Assembly: GCF_963422355.1 (NCBI RefSeq)
Contig: NC_085102.1
Coordinates: forward strand, 3,559,793 to 3,623,792
Reading direction: 5' to 3'
DNA from: Corticium candelabrum
Lineage: Eukaryota > Porifera > Homoscleromorpha > Homosclerophorida > Plakinidae
DNA: 64,000 bases
Shown here: one piece after another, positions 45,457-59,778 of the stretch
How positions within the stretch are numbered: position 1 is the stretch's first letter
Layout of the letters: every line of letters begins with the position of its first letter
Made by a program: the position numbers and the translations under genes
The notes under the pieces: generated by a model
Databases searched by the model: none
What the model was told of the DNA's origin: nothing
What the model saw: only the letters and a program-made list of their open reading frames with translations

Positions 45457-46990
45457 TGTCATAGACCCGAGTGCTCCGGGACCTGGGGTTTTGGCGCGAG
45501 CCGGTAACCTGTCGGAGTATAGTACTGTGTACTGAGTAGAAGATCAAATATACTACACTGGCGGCGAACGACACATTCGGGTTGTTCGGAAGAATGTGTA
45601 GCTACGACCCATCGTCGTCATCTTGGGAAACGTATGAGGAACGCCTGGAGCAGTTTCTAGTGGCAACAGGTAACAGCGAAGACAAGGCGCGGAAGGAGGC
45701 AGTCTTGCTGACGGTAATTGGAGAACACGCATACACGGTTTTTTACGTGACCTCGTACACCCAAACAAACCCACAGACAAAGGGCATGCGGAGCTCGTAG
45801 GCGCGCCGAAGAGACACTTCCAACATCAGCCCCCATAGTCATCGCCGGACACTTCAAGTTTTACAGAAGGAACCAGAAACATGGAAACTCAGTCAAAGAG
45901 TTCTTAACGGCTTTGAGGAGTTGAGTGAACATTGTCAATTTCTCCGTTTTTGTGAGGAAGCATCGAGAGACCACATGGTGTGCAGACTACAAAATGAGGC
46001 TATCCAAAGGAAACTGCTAGCGAAAGAGGAACTTTCTCTAGACAAAGTATTCGAGATGGCTATCTCAATGGAGCTGGCAGCACAGCAAGCGGTGGATTTC
46101 CAGAAGCAGTAGAAACTAGACATGAGATATCAATAGACAAACAGACACACACCATGAAAGTGACACAGAGACCGCCACAGAAGAGTCAGGGAGGGAAACA
46201 GGCCGAACAGGGAATACGGAAATAAGGTATCCAATCAGGGAATAACACACTCAGAAAACCGTGTTGAAGGTGTAGCAAGCCCATCCACAATCAGGCAGTT
46301 TGGAAATGTCAGAAGAAAGGACACACAGCGAGGCAATGCAAAGGGAGTGCGGCCAAGGCTCAGTATCTGAGTGATAAAAATTTATGGCAGCGATTGTGAG
46401 CTAGTGGGTCATGAACAGTCGATTCGCTCCAGTTATGAAAAGATATGCAAGATACAGCCGTGGATGGTACTTGTTCAATTGAATGACAAGTAATTACAAA
46501 CGGAGCTGGACACAGGGGCATCCAGTACGATTATTTCTCATCAGGAGCTCAAGGAACTGTGGACCGAGAAGAATAGGCCGACTTTGCGGGGGACATCAAT
46601 TAAGCTGCAAGGGTATGGGGGACACGCTATACAAGTTCTAGGGGCCATCCACGTCACAGTAAGCGTGCAAGCTGGACAGCCAGCATAGACACTACCCATA
46701 CTGGTAGTGCCAGGCAATAGGCCAAACCTGTTGGGCTGAGACGTGTTACATATATCGTGTCAATACTCGACTAGAAGACGTGTTAATGATTATTCTCAAG
46801 ACTGTACGCAATCGCGTCTTGTTGGCTTCGATGTGGACATGAACACTGGCCAGCAGCCGTTACGGTTTATTAGAGCGGTCAATAGAACGAAGCTGGGATT
46901 GGAGAAGTTTAGGGTGCAAGAATCTGCGAGCCCGTCAAACGTCACACATCGACTGGAAGAGAACTAGAGACTTATTTACCAAGACTTGAT
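45457..46990 (+). pseudogene. Truncated Gypsy-type LTR retrotransposon (gag-protease part)
   Basis: A possible short 5' LTR (about 45457-45556, TG...CA) precedes TGGCGGCGAACG, a plausible primer-binding site. Gag-like sequence starts near 45597 (YDPSSSSWETYEERLEQF) and continues after frameshifts with ELSEHCQFLRFCEEASRDHM and AIQRKLLAKEELSLDKV. CQKKGHTARQCKG (about 46315) is half a CCHC knuckle, and ELDTGASSTIIS (about 46505) is the aspartic protease active site. The sequence dies out after NLLG-type residues (about 46735). No reverse transcriptase or integrase follows and no 3' LTR is seen. Confidence 0.6.
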
Positions 46991-48816
<1,826 letters not shown>

Positions 48817-48823
48817 TTGATGT

Positions 48824-48829
48824 CACGTG
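48824..48829 (+). promoter_or_regulatory. CACGTG E-box upstream of the ZSWIM-like start
   Basis: CACGTG lies 29 bp upstream of the ATG within TTCTTGATGTCACGTGG, the block shared with the inverted exon copy. Confidence 0.45.
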
Positions 48830-48858
48830 GCGTGGAGTACACGCTGCATGCCGCCGCC

Positions 48859-51800
48859 ATGTTGTTTGACTCATCAGGAAATGAATATGGGGTTGATGAT
48901 TCCTATGACGACTCCGACTCCGACAATGGCTGTTATAGTTCAACATATCGGTCAGACATGGAGGACACCGTTAATGTGCCAGAAAAGAAAGAACCAGAAA
49001 TCCGTGCAGCGATGTCTAGTGACAAGGGTGTGGTCAGTTCTCTCTTTCAGCAGGCGGCTAATGTGATTGGAGCTAGATTGCCTTTTGAGGCAGTAGAACT
49101 GTGGGCTCAACGACTAGGCAAGAAAATGGCTGACGAGGTTCAGCTGGCTATCATGAAGGCGTCGTTTCCTGTTGACAAGGGTCTCATTAGACGTTGCGCC
49201 TACCTATCCCGGATAACTTTTGGAAACAACGAATTTTCCTATTTGTTCCAGCAACCAACAGGACACACAGGGAATCATGAGTTTGCTGTGGAAGATGCAA
49301 TTCAGATTGGTGAGTGGCTAAGACAGCATGACAACTGTGTTGATATGGTAACCACGTGACACATAATTTAAAATTTATTTTTTATTTTGTTAGTGCGATT
49401 TCTAATTTTGAAAAGAAAGAGTGTTTAAAACAATCTAAGTTGTTTTTACAGGAAACAATTTTAGGAGCAGAGTTTGCTGTTATGTGAAAACACAAAATTA
49501 ATTAAATATTATCTGACATCAAGATGTGTCTGCACAAAAATGAGACCAGTTATAAGCTGTTGTTATGATGCGTTTACCGCTTTATTGTAGTGGTTGTAAA
49601 AGTTTCAGGGCCGGCAGTGTATCCGTAGTCCATACAGCCGTGACGCACTGTGTACGTGAACGGGAACGCAAGTGATATATTCTTACTACGAACCCCGTAT
49701 ACTCTAAGACTCTTATACCGTACATCTCCCTTTTTAGAAGGAGAAATAAAAATAGGAAAAACTGGCAGTAGATTACTTTGGAAACAACGCAATTTCCCCC
49801 CTACAACGCAACTCTAACCCAACAAAATACTTAGACTGAGCACTTTTAGCGCCTACATTATTCATGGTGTCTCGGCTACTCATTATGTTATGTAGTCTTT
49901 TAGGTAGAGTAGTGTCTTGACTAGGCGGTTGCTCCTTGTTATGCCTGGCTGCTGCTTCTTTACGTATGTTGTGCTTTCTCTGGTTCTTTGCTGGTGATAT
50001 CCACCTTTGATTTGTTCTGCTCAGGTGGTGTTATAGATCGCTTTTTGGCTGACTTACTTGGGCTTGGGCTTGGATCCTGTTCCACTGGTGTTGTACGTAG
50101 TTGGTTGGTTGATGGACGTGGTCTTGGGCTTGGATCCGGGTCCTCCATCTCTGTGATCTAGGTTGGTTTTGGTATTGGCTCCTTACTTTCTTGAAAGTGT
50201 CGTCGATTACGTTTGTACTGACGTCCATCAGGTGTTCTGACCTCATATGACCAGTATGGTAGTACTTTCGCTACTGTCGTTGATTTCTGGCTGGATTCTG
50301 ACTCAATCACCCCATTTTAGAGGGGATAGATCTCTTGCATTTAGATTATGCATGTGCTTGCTTTGTTTGATCGGTTGCATTTGTTTTGATAGGTGATGCA
50401 GAGGTTCTGGTTGTAGCAGCTCCCTCCTCATGGGTATTAGATTTCGTGTGCGTCCGCTTAACAGGCGCTCCGCTACAGTGGAATTGAGGGTATCTGACTG
50501 TGTGTTCCTGAAGTTCAAAAGTGCTAACATGGGATCATTGTCTGATTTTACTGCTTTTGGAATAGTCTCTTTATTGATGTACAGCATTCTCCGCTTTGCC
50601 ATTGGACTAGGGATAGTTGGGTGATGATGTTTTGTGATCAAATTCCCATGATCGCGAAAAGTGTCGGAACTTTTCGGATGTGAATTGTGGTCTATTATCT
50701 GTAATGAACACGTTTGTAATTCTATGTAAGGCGAAATGTTGCTTTAGCTCTCGTATTATAGATCCTGAGTTGTTTTTGTCAGGTAATCTACTTCAGAGAA
50801 ATTGCTGAAGTAGTCAACCGTTACCATGTACTTCTGCTCTTTTTATTCGAATACGTCGACTGCTACACCTGCCCATGGTCTGTCGGGCACTTCATGTGAC
50901 AGTAGAGTTTTCTTCTGTTATTTTATATCTATTGAATGACATATCTCGCATTTGGTGATGAAGTCTTTAATCTGTGCATTTATGCTAGGCTAGTAAAGGG
51001 AGTCCCTGGTTCGTTTTTGGTACGCATTCATTTCACAGTGAGAGCTATCAATTGTCCTTAACATACTTGCCCTTTGTTGGGGCAGTACCATTAGGCGATG
51101 CCCTCGGAATATTAGCTTATCTGAAACAGTTAGGTCATCTCGTATCTGGAAGTACGGTTTGACCCTTTCTGGTAGGGTCGTTTTCTCGCTCGGCCAGCCT
51201 TCCATGATTGTGCGTCTGAGTTGTTTGTTGAATTCCAGAATCCTTCGATACGTTGTGCTGCATCTCCTGAATTGTTCTTTGTGACACCAAGAGACTGTCC
51301 ACCATATTCACTGTTCCAGCTCTCGATGGAATTGCATGATTTCACACTTCTTTACTGTGTCGTCTATGAAAGCACGAGACTACGCGTCGGCAATGTGCAT
51401 TTCCTTTCCTTTCTTATGCACTATGGTGATGTGATACTCATGCGGTGTAGTTGTTTGGGTGCATCCTCCAGTGGCTTTCGATCTATAGCCTCTAGTAGTT
51501 TTTGGGCTGACTCAGCTGTTATTCCTCGACCATATGTGTAATGGTGAAATCTCTTACATGCAAACACACATGCTAAGACCTCATTTTCAATTTGTGCATA
51601 CTGTTGTTCCGACGTCGACGATGCGAGAGCTCTGCTGGCGAATCCAAATGGTTGACTATCTCGCAAAAGCGTTGCACCTAATCCAGTGGATGAAGCAGCA
51701 CATTGTATTGCTACCGTTTTTGTAGTATCAAAGTACCGGAGAACAGGCGTTCTTGTTATTGAATTCTTCAACTTTGAGAATTCCTTTTCCTGCATGTGTG

Positions 51801-54800
51801 ACCATTGCTATTCATTTCATTGCTGCTGGCCTAACGGCTTGCATAGATCGGCGAGGTTGGGTAGGAATCGTGAGAGGTAGTTAACGAGACCAAGCGTCCT
51901 TTAAACTTCTGCTACATTTTGCGGGGGTGCCATCTCTACTTTAGCCTTGATTTTTCGCGGATCCGGTTTCAATTCAGCTTGTGTCAGTAAGTGGCCCATG
52001 TTGGCGACTTTCTTCAACCGTAATAGAAATGTTACCTTGTTCAACTGTATCCGTGTTTGTCTACAGCGATCTAGGAACTGCTGTAGTTTGTGATCGTAAT
52101 CTTTAGATGCTTCTTCATCTGTTGATTTAAAGATGCTTCTTCATCTGTTGATTCCTCTCCTACAATCAGGATATCATCCGCAATGGGGAAGACACCCTTG
52201 AGTCCTCCAGTGGCCATTTGCAGCTTAAGTTGGAAGATTTCAGGATCAGGTGCAATGCCAAACGGCATCCTGATCCACCAATATCGGCCAAATGGGGTAC
52301 CAAATGTTGTGAGGTCTTTCGATTCCTCGTCTAGTTCACAGTGCCAACAACCATGGCGTACATCTGCCACATCGTATGCTCTGGCTTTGGTTCTTCAGAG
52401 GCGTCTTCATGGCTACTGGTAACCGTCGTAATGGGAGCTTTTGGGGTGTTATAGACGCGGGTCTACATCTAGTTGTAATACACCATCAAACTGCCTACCT
52501 CTCCTTCAAATACGTCTCAGTATACTACCGCAGTGTTTTCTTGCTCGTGCTTGCTTGAAGCTGTGGGCTGAGGCGGATACTCCTGATTCACTGTATGAGT
52601 AGATCTTGCTGTTTCGTATATTGATGGGTCCCATCTGCTGTACTGCACTGGCGCCCAAATTGGATGTTGGGCCCTCCTCTAACACAATGAACGCCCCTTT
52701 GTATCGTTTGCGATCGTTTGGATTTCTGAATCTCCGTTGACATTGTCCCTGTGGTACCAGTGTGTTGCTGTTAAATATTGAAAGAATTTGCTTTGTTGGT
52801 TCAATTTTTGTGTATGCGGGAATATCTCCTGACCTCTCCACATTGCATGTAGCTCCAGTGTCTACCTGAAATATTATTTGGCGTTTGTCTTCATTGCTAC
52901 CAACATGGTTGCAAATATCTTCTTCAGATATGCCCTGTTGGTCATTGTGTGTATATCCTCTGTATTGGGGTTTTCTGCTGCTGGCTGAGTGGTGAGATAG
53001 CATAGCTGCTCATCGTAGTCACTCATCTGTGCTAACTGCTGTTTGTGTTGGCTTCCTTGCTTCTGACAGCATTTCGTCGCGTAATGGTTTCAGAATTGGA
53101 GCGCTTCTTGCCATATGTCGGACAATTATCTCGTTTTTTCAGTGTTGTAGTCCGTAATTTCTGCACTCGATGTCCATTTGGCTATATGTTGTTGCTGTCT
53201 TTTTTGTTGGTCCTTCCTCTCTGTATGCATGATTTTACGACGTGGATTTGTTCTTCTCCTTGCATGTCTTTCATCTGTCTCATTGTGGTTCACTGGCACG
53301 ACACATATCAATGCATGAGTCTAGTGTTAGACCCTTTTTCTGTAGCAGTTGCTTCCGTACAGTGTTGTCTCTCACTCCACAAACTATTCTGTCTCGCAAT
53401 AGTTCTTCCTCCGTATGACCAAAATTGCAACCTCGTACCAGTTCTATTAAACTTCATAGGGACTTATCTAAAGGTCTCATAATCACCTTCATCTCGTTGG
53501 TTGAAACGAAACCGTTCATACGTGACGTTTTGCTCTCCAACGCAGTGTTTGTCCGTCTGCTCCAGTACCTTGTTCTTATTTTGTTGGTCTCCTGGCGTCT
53601 CGTACGTGACGCCGTTGAAGATCTTTGGCGCCTTTGCTCCCAGTCAGGTGACGAATGTCGCGATGCGGTAGGCGTGTGGCTCACGGTCTAGCCTGGCGAC
53701 AATCTCATATGGTTGCCACAATTGCTTCCATCTTTTCCAATGTTGGGCCAGGTTGTCTTTCACGTACCTTCAGAAGGCCCAGTGGGCTTATTCCCGTCAA
53801 TGGGCGCGATTTCCTCTGCCTGTCTGCGCTTTGTCGCTGTTATGGCGACTGTTCTTTCTCTACTCCTCCCTCTTGTGTGTCTGACACTGTCTCAAACCTT
53901 TTGTCCTCTGCTAGACACTCCTGACACCATGTCGTTAGTCTAGTCGACCGTGAACAACTGTGTATACGTAAGTGATCGGATACACAAGTGTTATATTTTT
54001 ACTACGAACCCAGTATACTCTAAGACCCGTATACCCTACAGGCAGTACTGGAGGCAAAAGGAAATTGTTCCGGCATAACGCATGTTAAAATCAAACTTAA
54101 ACGACGACTCCTGAATTACTTTACACTGAGTGACAAACATAATTGGACACTAACCGAAGAACGCATTCGATCCATACAAGTTATTTTCTACATTTTAAAC
54201 TAAACGCAAGAAAAAGGCTTCAAAGAAGGGCGCGTTTCCCCGTCTAGATCCGCTACTGACGCAAGAGTTAAATTGACTCCGCCTCTCTTCGTTCATTGTG
54301 CACACGTTAACAGCAACTGTGCCAAAGGCTACTTCAGTAATTCTGTCGATCTTCTAAGAGTAAAATAGTTTACATATATTTCCAAAATGGAACGGGCTAT
54401 TCGTCTCTGCTTTTTGTCAGATTCATTAAATGTTGGCCAGCCTAGTTGTTGCGAAGCCAACAGAAGTCAAAAGGAGGAGGGGTTGGCTGCGAGAAGCTAG
54501 GTCAAGGTACAGGTGGATAGATACATAATACATTTACTATGTGGGTCCATGAATATTGCCTACTCGATTGTTTTGTAACTGCTTTGTTTTTGTAAGAAAT
54601 TAGACATTATTTATATTGCTGAATTTTGCATACAATAATACCTTTAAGTGTGGGTAAGCGATGTGCTAATCTAACTGTTTTTAGGATTTTGTTTGACTGG
54701 AAAAATTCAAGCGCGCACTTATAGGTACACGTACAAAGAAGATAGAAAGACAGTTGCTACTGTATTTTTCGACCGCCAACGTGTTACTTCGATGTTGTGC

Positions 54801-57800
54801 TCAGAACACTCTGACTCCAATTGGTGTGAGCACGTTGTGGCGCTTATATTTCTCCGTATGAATAATCCAGAAAAGGTCAAGTATCGCCTACCAGTGTCTG
54901 ATTCCGTTCACCTTCTTTCTGAAAGCGAGCAGAAGCAATTCATCAATAAACTGCTCGCTCATCGACCTTTGGAAATGTTGGCTTTTGCGCAAGAAACTCT
55001 AGACAAGCTGTTGAGTATGAAGGACAGTAACAGAGTTAGCAGCCAATGCGAAAGTTTGCACAACAGGTTTGTTGTCAACGTGCAAGATCCAACTGCAGGT
55101 GGAGCAGTGGATGCTGAAGGATTATGGAAAGTGGATGACAAGTGCGTTCGTCAAATTTCAAAAAGGATTTTTCTTAACGATTTGGTTCTCGGCATCTCTC
55201 CTTTCGTTGATCAATATGAAGAACAGTTTGAATCTTGGGATACATCTCTGCAGATATCGGAGTTTACGAATGATTCACCAAATTCTATGATATTTGGTAG
55301 GCATATTCATGCAGTTTACATTGGTCATTCGAATTAATTTGTTTTTGGCGTGCCTGCTGCCCTGTTTGTAAGTTCGAACACTTTGAAGCCTAGAAGACTT
55401 ATCGGATCGTTAGACGAGACTAGTATTTTAGTTGTTACCAAGAAATGTAAAATCCAATTCTCGAAATCTGTCGATACTTGCTAAATAGAACGTAGGTCTC
55501 GTCAGCTATGATTACATCGTTTGTGTGGTATATGACACGCTTAATGTGGAATACCGTGCGAGATTTAAAGCGACGCCGAGCTGTTGTAAATAGATGCACT
55601 GGTGAACGTCTATTTTTTATCGTGTGAACGATGTTATTCAATTTGTAGACTTCTGTTCGTCTATGCTTGTCTGTCCTAACCTGGTTATGCATATGTGCCT
55701 GCATTACTACTTATGTCTTTGTACAGATTATTGCAGTTTTGAGGAAGGCGAAAGGTTGTCGAACCATTATACTGTAGAAGTCGATACCATGCTTCAGGTT
55801 ATCACCGACTTGACAAAGAAAGGTGAGAAGAGCTCACTTGCAGCTATCAATATTATTACTGAAGTATGGTTGAAAGCATTGGCAAGAAAGGCTATCGGAG
55901 AAAAGGAGCTGAAAAAGTACTCCTCTCCATCAAGCAATGGGAAGTGCGATGTCCTCAAAGTGATACCTGAAATGATACCTCAAGAAGGGTACTCACAAAT
56001 GCTACGGCGGGAGAGAAACGTTCGATTTCTTTCGGCAAGCGGGTATTTATATATATATATATATACATATACATCTGTTAATCAATATACTTCGTGTTTG
56101 TACAGCTAGATATAAGTATATATGTGTGTTTTGTTTGTAGACCTTCCTTTGTTCCCGACAAGCTAGCAGTCAGTTGGAGAAGAGCGGCATTTGGATTGAT
56201 TTTTGATGATGATTTGGTATCATCGATACGACACAAGCTGATGGATTTTGCTCAAAAGCTTGACAACATAGTTTCTCTGGCTATCACTAACATGGAAAAT
56301 GAGGAGGAATCTGAGAGTAGGCAAACGGATTACTATTCGACGCAGAATAATAGAGCATTTTGGAATAACCTTTCCGAATGGAACAGATTCCAACACACAG
56401 CAGATCTGCTTAACCCAACTGTTTGTAAAGCTTTCAAAATTTTGTCCAAAGACGTCATTTCTGTCAGCAAGTCTTCTGTCTTGGCGTCTTTCTCTTCCCC
56501 ATTTGAAGTGCTCTACACGGCTGCTTACCTTGCTTTGTGTCTAATGGACAACGGAATGAACAAAGCTGCTGAAATGCTGGCAAGAAGTTGCATAATGGAA
56601 ACTTTTAATCCATCTACTACTCATGACGAAAAAGATCGTGACCCAGACAAAGAACAGGGTTGGCAATCGGGACAGGATTTGTTTTCTACAGTTGTTCAAT
56701 GCCATGATAAAATAGCGGAGTCATTTTGGGGCGGAAGTTGTACAACTGGTTTGATATATGTGATGAACGTTCTTTTTAATGTTCTTGAAACAAGTTCGTG
56801 GTCTTGGTCTATAAAGTATACATGGAATGTGGCACCTTGTATGTCATTTGCTACAGGTCTACTGAGCAAGGGAGTAGATTCTACAGTGAACGTAGTAGCA
56901 CCAACAGCTATGATTCTGGGATTGCTATGCGTTGTGTTGCCAATAGACATTGGAAGCATTTTATCAGTTGAACAAGTAATATAACCTTAATGGCAATCAT
57001 TACCAATAATAGAATTATTAATAAATTATGTTAGTAAAGAGTGAACAAATTTAACGACACCAATATTTTACTTCTTTTATGTTTAGACTGCTGTTTCAAT
57101 TGAAACAATAAATTTCAATTAATCTAATAATATCTATGTCAAACTTTATCTATTATATAAAAGTCCATATTCTCTTGCAGGCTGCAATTGCTAGGGAAAA
57201 GAACAGAATTTTATCAATAATGTTTCAACGCATGAGTGAAACGAATCATGATTTTCTACAGCAAATCAGTCTATTGGCTCCGCTCCTGGAACAGAATGTC
57301 GTACATCTTCACGCACCTTCTACTGCACTGATGTTGCTTCACAGTGCAATCTTGTTAAATTCTGAGGTTGAAGTTAGCAGTAACGAGCAGCAAAGACGAT
57401 TGCTGTTTGCCATAGTCGCAGCCCTTAGACAGCAGACGGTAGTCCTAGCTAACCTCTTGACTGGAACATCTTCCGTTGATTTCAGCTGTTATGAAACACA
57501 GTGTGCTGCATCTACGCTTATGGCTTTGGAAACTTATATACATTCTGAGAGAGACTGTAACCTTGTATTTGGCTGTATCACAGATCCGATATTGCGACTA
57601 TTACAAGAAGAGAATTCGACGAAGGCCATCTATGACAAGAATACAACTACACGAAAGAGCAACAAACAATTCCAGACAAACCCAAAAATTGCGTTGAATG
57701 AAAGTCTGCTCAACTTTTATTTCACAGACGGAATTAGAATCGCAAGTGTTTTATGTGGCAGCAATTTCCCTCACTTCGAACTTTCACGTACCTATGGCAT

Positions 57801-59778
57801 TAGTCGAATAGATGAGCGACTTTTGGTGTTAAATTCACCTATTGTGGAGCTAATGCAAAATTCAGATTTCACATCAAGACAACAGAAATCAAAGTCTGTA
57901 TTACCGTTTGTAGTGATTCGCGTATTGAAGAAAGAGGAACAAGGAGAATCTACGCTAAAGTGGCAAACTGCAGCAGATCTCTTGTTATTTTTTCTGCGTG
58001 TAGATTTGTTCTCTAAAGAAGAGAAAACAATCAGAAACTCTCTACTCACGTATGTAAGACAGATGTTATTCAATAGATAAATTGTCATTGGCATTGTATT
58101 TAGGCTGTTGCAAACTGCTTGTCAAAGAGTTGGAGCAATTTCGGTGATGGAGAAACTTCATCTTGCAAAAGACTGGAATAATATTATTACAGCTGAAGAA
58201 CTATTCACTTTGTTCTTGTCACAAAAAGAATTTCAGAAATCTTTCATATCTCAAAAAGAAGTATCTTGACAGCATATGCAGTATGTTTGTTTTGTTTTTC
58301 AAAAAATGTTGTTATAGGGATATGCTTCTGCGATTGCTCCCTTCAAAGATATACTCATCAGCTCCGCTGCTGTTCTCCCTGTGCACTGCAGCGTTGAGTT
58401 GTACAAAACAGCTTGGTAAATATTGCATTTGCTTCTTGCTTATATTTCTACATTCTTTCCATTTAGTGATTTAGAAATAGTGGAAGATGTCGTAGTTGCT
58501 GTAATGGCAAATGCTGCTAACTTGCAGCAGAAACTTTCCCACGAGTTTGTCTTTCTTTTGGCTCAACATGACACTAAAAAGGTTACACTAACACAGCGAA
58601 TGCAAGTGGGTATAGCAGCACTACAAAATTGGCAGCAGCATTTCAGCACATCAGAGACTTCTCTCAACCTGAGCAACGTCTATATGAAACGCTGTCTATT
58701 CTCAAATCTTGATGACAGCATGATATTAGGATTCTTGCGTCTGGCGTCTTTATCAGTACGCGTTGATGAAGAAGCGTTAGTTTCACATGATACACGTTTA
58801 CTGGCAACGGCTTGTAATAAAATGAAAGCAGTTAATGAATTCCTTTCTGTGCTATCGCAAGATTGGATTGACCCAGTGATAGCAGCTATTGTTCTTGTTG
58901 AGGTAATTATTCTTGTTACGAGTGTGTGTGTGTGTGTGTGTGTGCGTGTGTGTGTGTGCGTGTGTGCGTGTGTGTGTGTGCGCGCGCGCGCGTGCGTGCG
59001 GGCTTGCTGCGTGCGTGCTTGTGTAAGTGCGTGTGTGCGTGCGTGCGCGCATGTGTATAATATAAATATGATTATATGAGTTATTGTAAACTCTAATTGA
59101 TAAAGATGTGTCGCACACTGCAAAATTCTATTGAAGAAAAAGTACATGTACCAGAAGACTTCTCAATTTTATCCAATTTACAGCAGGTTTTTTGTGCTCA
59201 CAACAAATTTATGAGCAGTTCCAATGCTGCAAAGGTGTTGTGCAAACTCTCTACTGCAAGCCATGTTGCCAAAGAACTTGCTCAAAAGTTGGAGCTTTAA
59301 TATTTATAGTCTTAAGACTTTAATATTAAATTTTATTTATTTATTTAGATCAAAGACTTCAATTGCCACTTTTTTAGTTTACTGCAAACAACTTGCTACT
59401 AAATCTAGGAAGAAAGCCAAATCCAAGAGGACACTTGATCAAGAACCTCACATTTGTGATCTCATTTGTCTCCAGTTTCTCTGTCAAGTTTGTCCAGACG
59501 ATGGATTCGAATTTGAAACTCTAATAAATCTTGAAAATGAAAGTCAATCTCGAAGGCGTAACTACCAGCATCCCGATCCCGGGTACAAATACCAAAAAGT
59601 TGTGAAGCAATTTAAACAGCTAAAGAACCCTGAAACTGCCGATAGCAGCACAACCACAAACGCGACATCTAATTCCGAGGCTGTAAATGTCAATTCTTGG
59701 CAGTTGCTCGCTTTTCAGAATGTACCGCCAAAGTCACAGAGATATTCTGAATCTTATGGATCTGACGATTCTGACTAA
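48859..59778 (+). CDS. ZSWIM-family protein (ZSWIM8/5/6-like), with a retrotransposon in intron 1
   Basis: Exons are 48859-49309, 54685-55295, 55727-56042, 56141-56975, 57181-58049, 58104-58260, 58318-58415, 58467-58902, 59106-59287 and 59349-59778, giving about 1460 residues. The start ATG has a GCCGCC context. The exon 1-2 junction gives AIQIGFCLTGKI, matching the LQIGFHLS block of human ZSWIM proteins. Upstream, LPYEAVELW/SFPVDKGLIRR-type sequence matches their N-terminal helices. Exon 2 has the SWIM region (TSMLCSEHSDSNWCEHVVAL), then KVKYRLPVS and DPTAGGAVDAEGLW, shared with the family. The usual CxC is CSE here. ZSWIM8 is the substrate receptor of a cullin-RING ligase that triggers microRNA decay; I infer only family membership. 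Exons 4-10 are helical with a basic, Ser-rich tail and I cannot match them, so they might belong to a second gene. The final intron donor is weak. Confidence 0.75.
49619..49724 (-). repeat. LTR (3' LTR of the antisense element)
   Basis: 106 bp from TGTATCCGTAG to TTATACCGTACA. About a quarter of the positions differ from the other LTR, so the insertion is old. Confidence 0.8.
51421..52370 (-). pseudogene. Retrotransposon RT and RNase H remnants
   Basis: The frame at 52370-52071 carries CELDEES, TPFGRYWWIRMPFGIAPDPE and IADDILIVG (the catalytic DD box). The frame at 51795-51421 carries TRTPVLRYFDTTKTVAIQCA, SRALASSTSEQQYAQIENEV and the lysine-arginine-phenylalanine end of Gypsy RNase H. The RNase H first aspartate position reads QCAAS instead of QCDAS, a damaged catalytic site. 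A frameshift separates the two parts. Confidence 0.7.
52506..53003 (-). pseudogene. Retrotransposon protease region
   Basis: An open frame with RQIIFQVDTGATCNV, the DTGA active site of retroviral-type aspartic proteases, followed by GPTSNLGASAVQQMG, the usual LLG-like C-terminal motif of such proteases in changed form. It is part of the antisense LTR element. Confidence 0.7.
53930..54040 (-). repeat. LTR (5' LTR of the antisense element)
   Basis: 111 bp from TGTCGTTAGTC to TATACCCTACA, followed by the GGCAG target duplication. Confidence 0.8.
58919..59055 (+). repeat. (TG)n/(CG)n compound microsatellite in a ZSWIM-like intron
   Basis: TG, GTGCGTGC and a CGCGCGCGCG run just downstream of the exon donor at 58902. 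Confidence 0.9.

Larger units (their letters stand above)
49619..54040 (-). mobile_element. Full-structure Gypsy-type LTR retrotransposon, antisense in ZSWIM-like intron 1
   Basis: LTRs are 49619-49724 and 53930-54040 (TG...CA), sharing TACTACGAACC, GTATACTCTAAGAC and CTTATACCGTACA-like ends. GGCAG flanks both sides (49614-49618, 54041-54045) as a perfect 5-bp target duplication. On the minus strand a TGGTGTCAGG primer-binding-like sequence adjoins the 5' LTR, and the purine tract AAAAAGGGAGA adjoins the 3' LTR. Degraded coding order is gag (about 53690), protease QVDTGATCNV (about 52850), RT TPFGRY...RMPFGIAPDPE and IADDILIVG (about 52300-52150), RNase H (about 51795), and an integrase zinc-binding region with H...H near 51140-51010. 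The order protease-RT-RNaseH-integrase defines Ty3/Gypsy. Many stops are present, so it is inactive. Confidence 0.88.
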
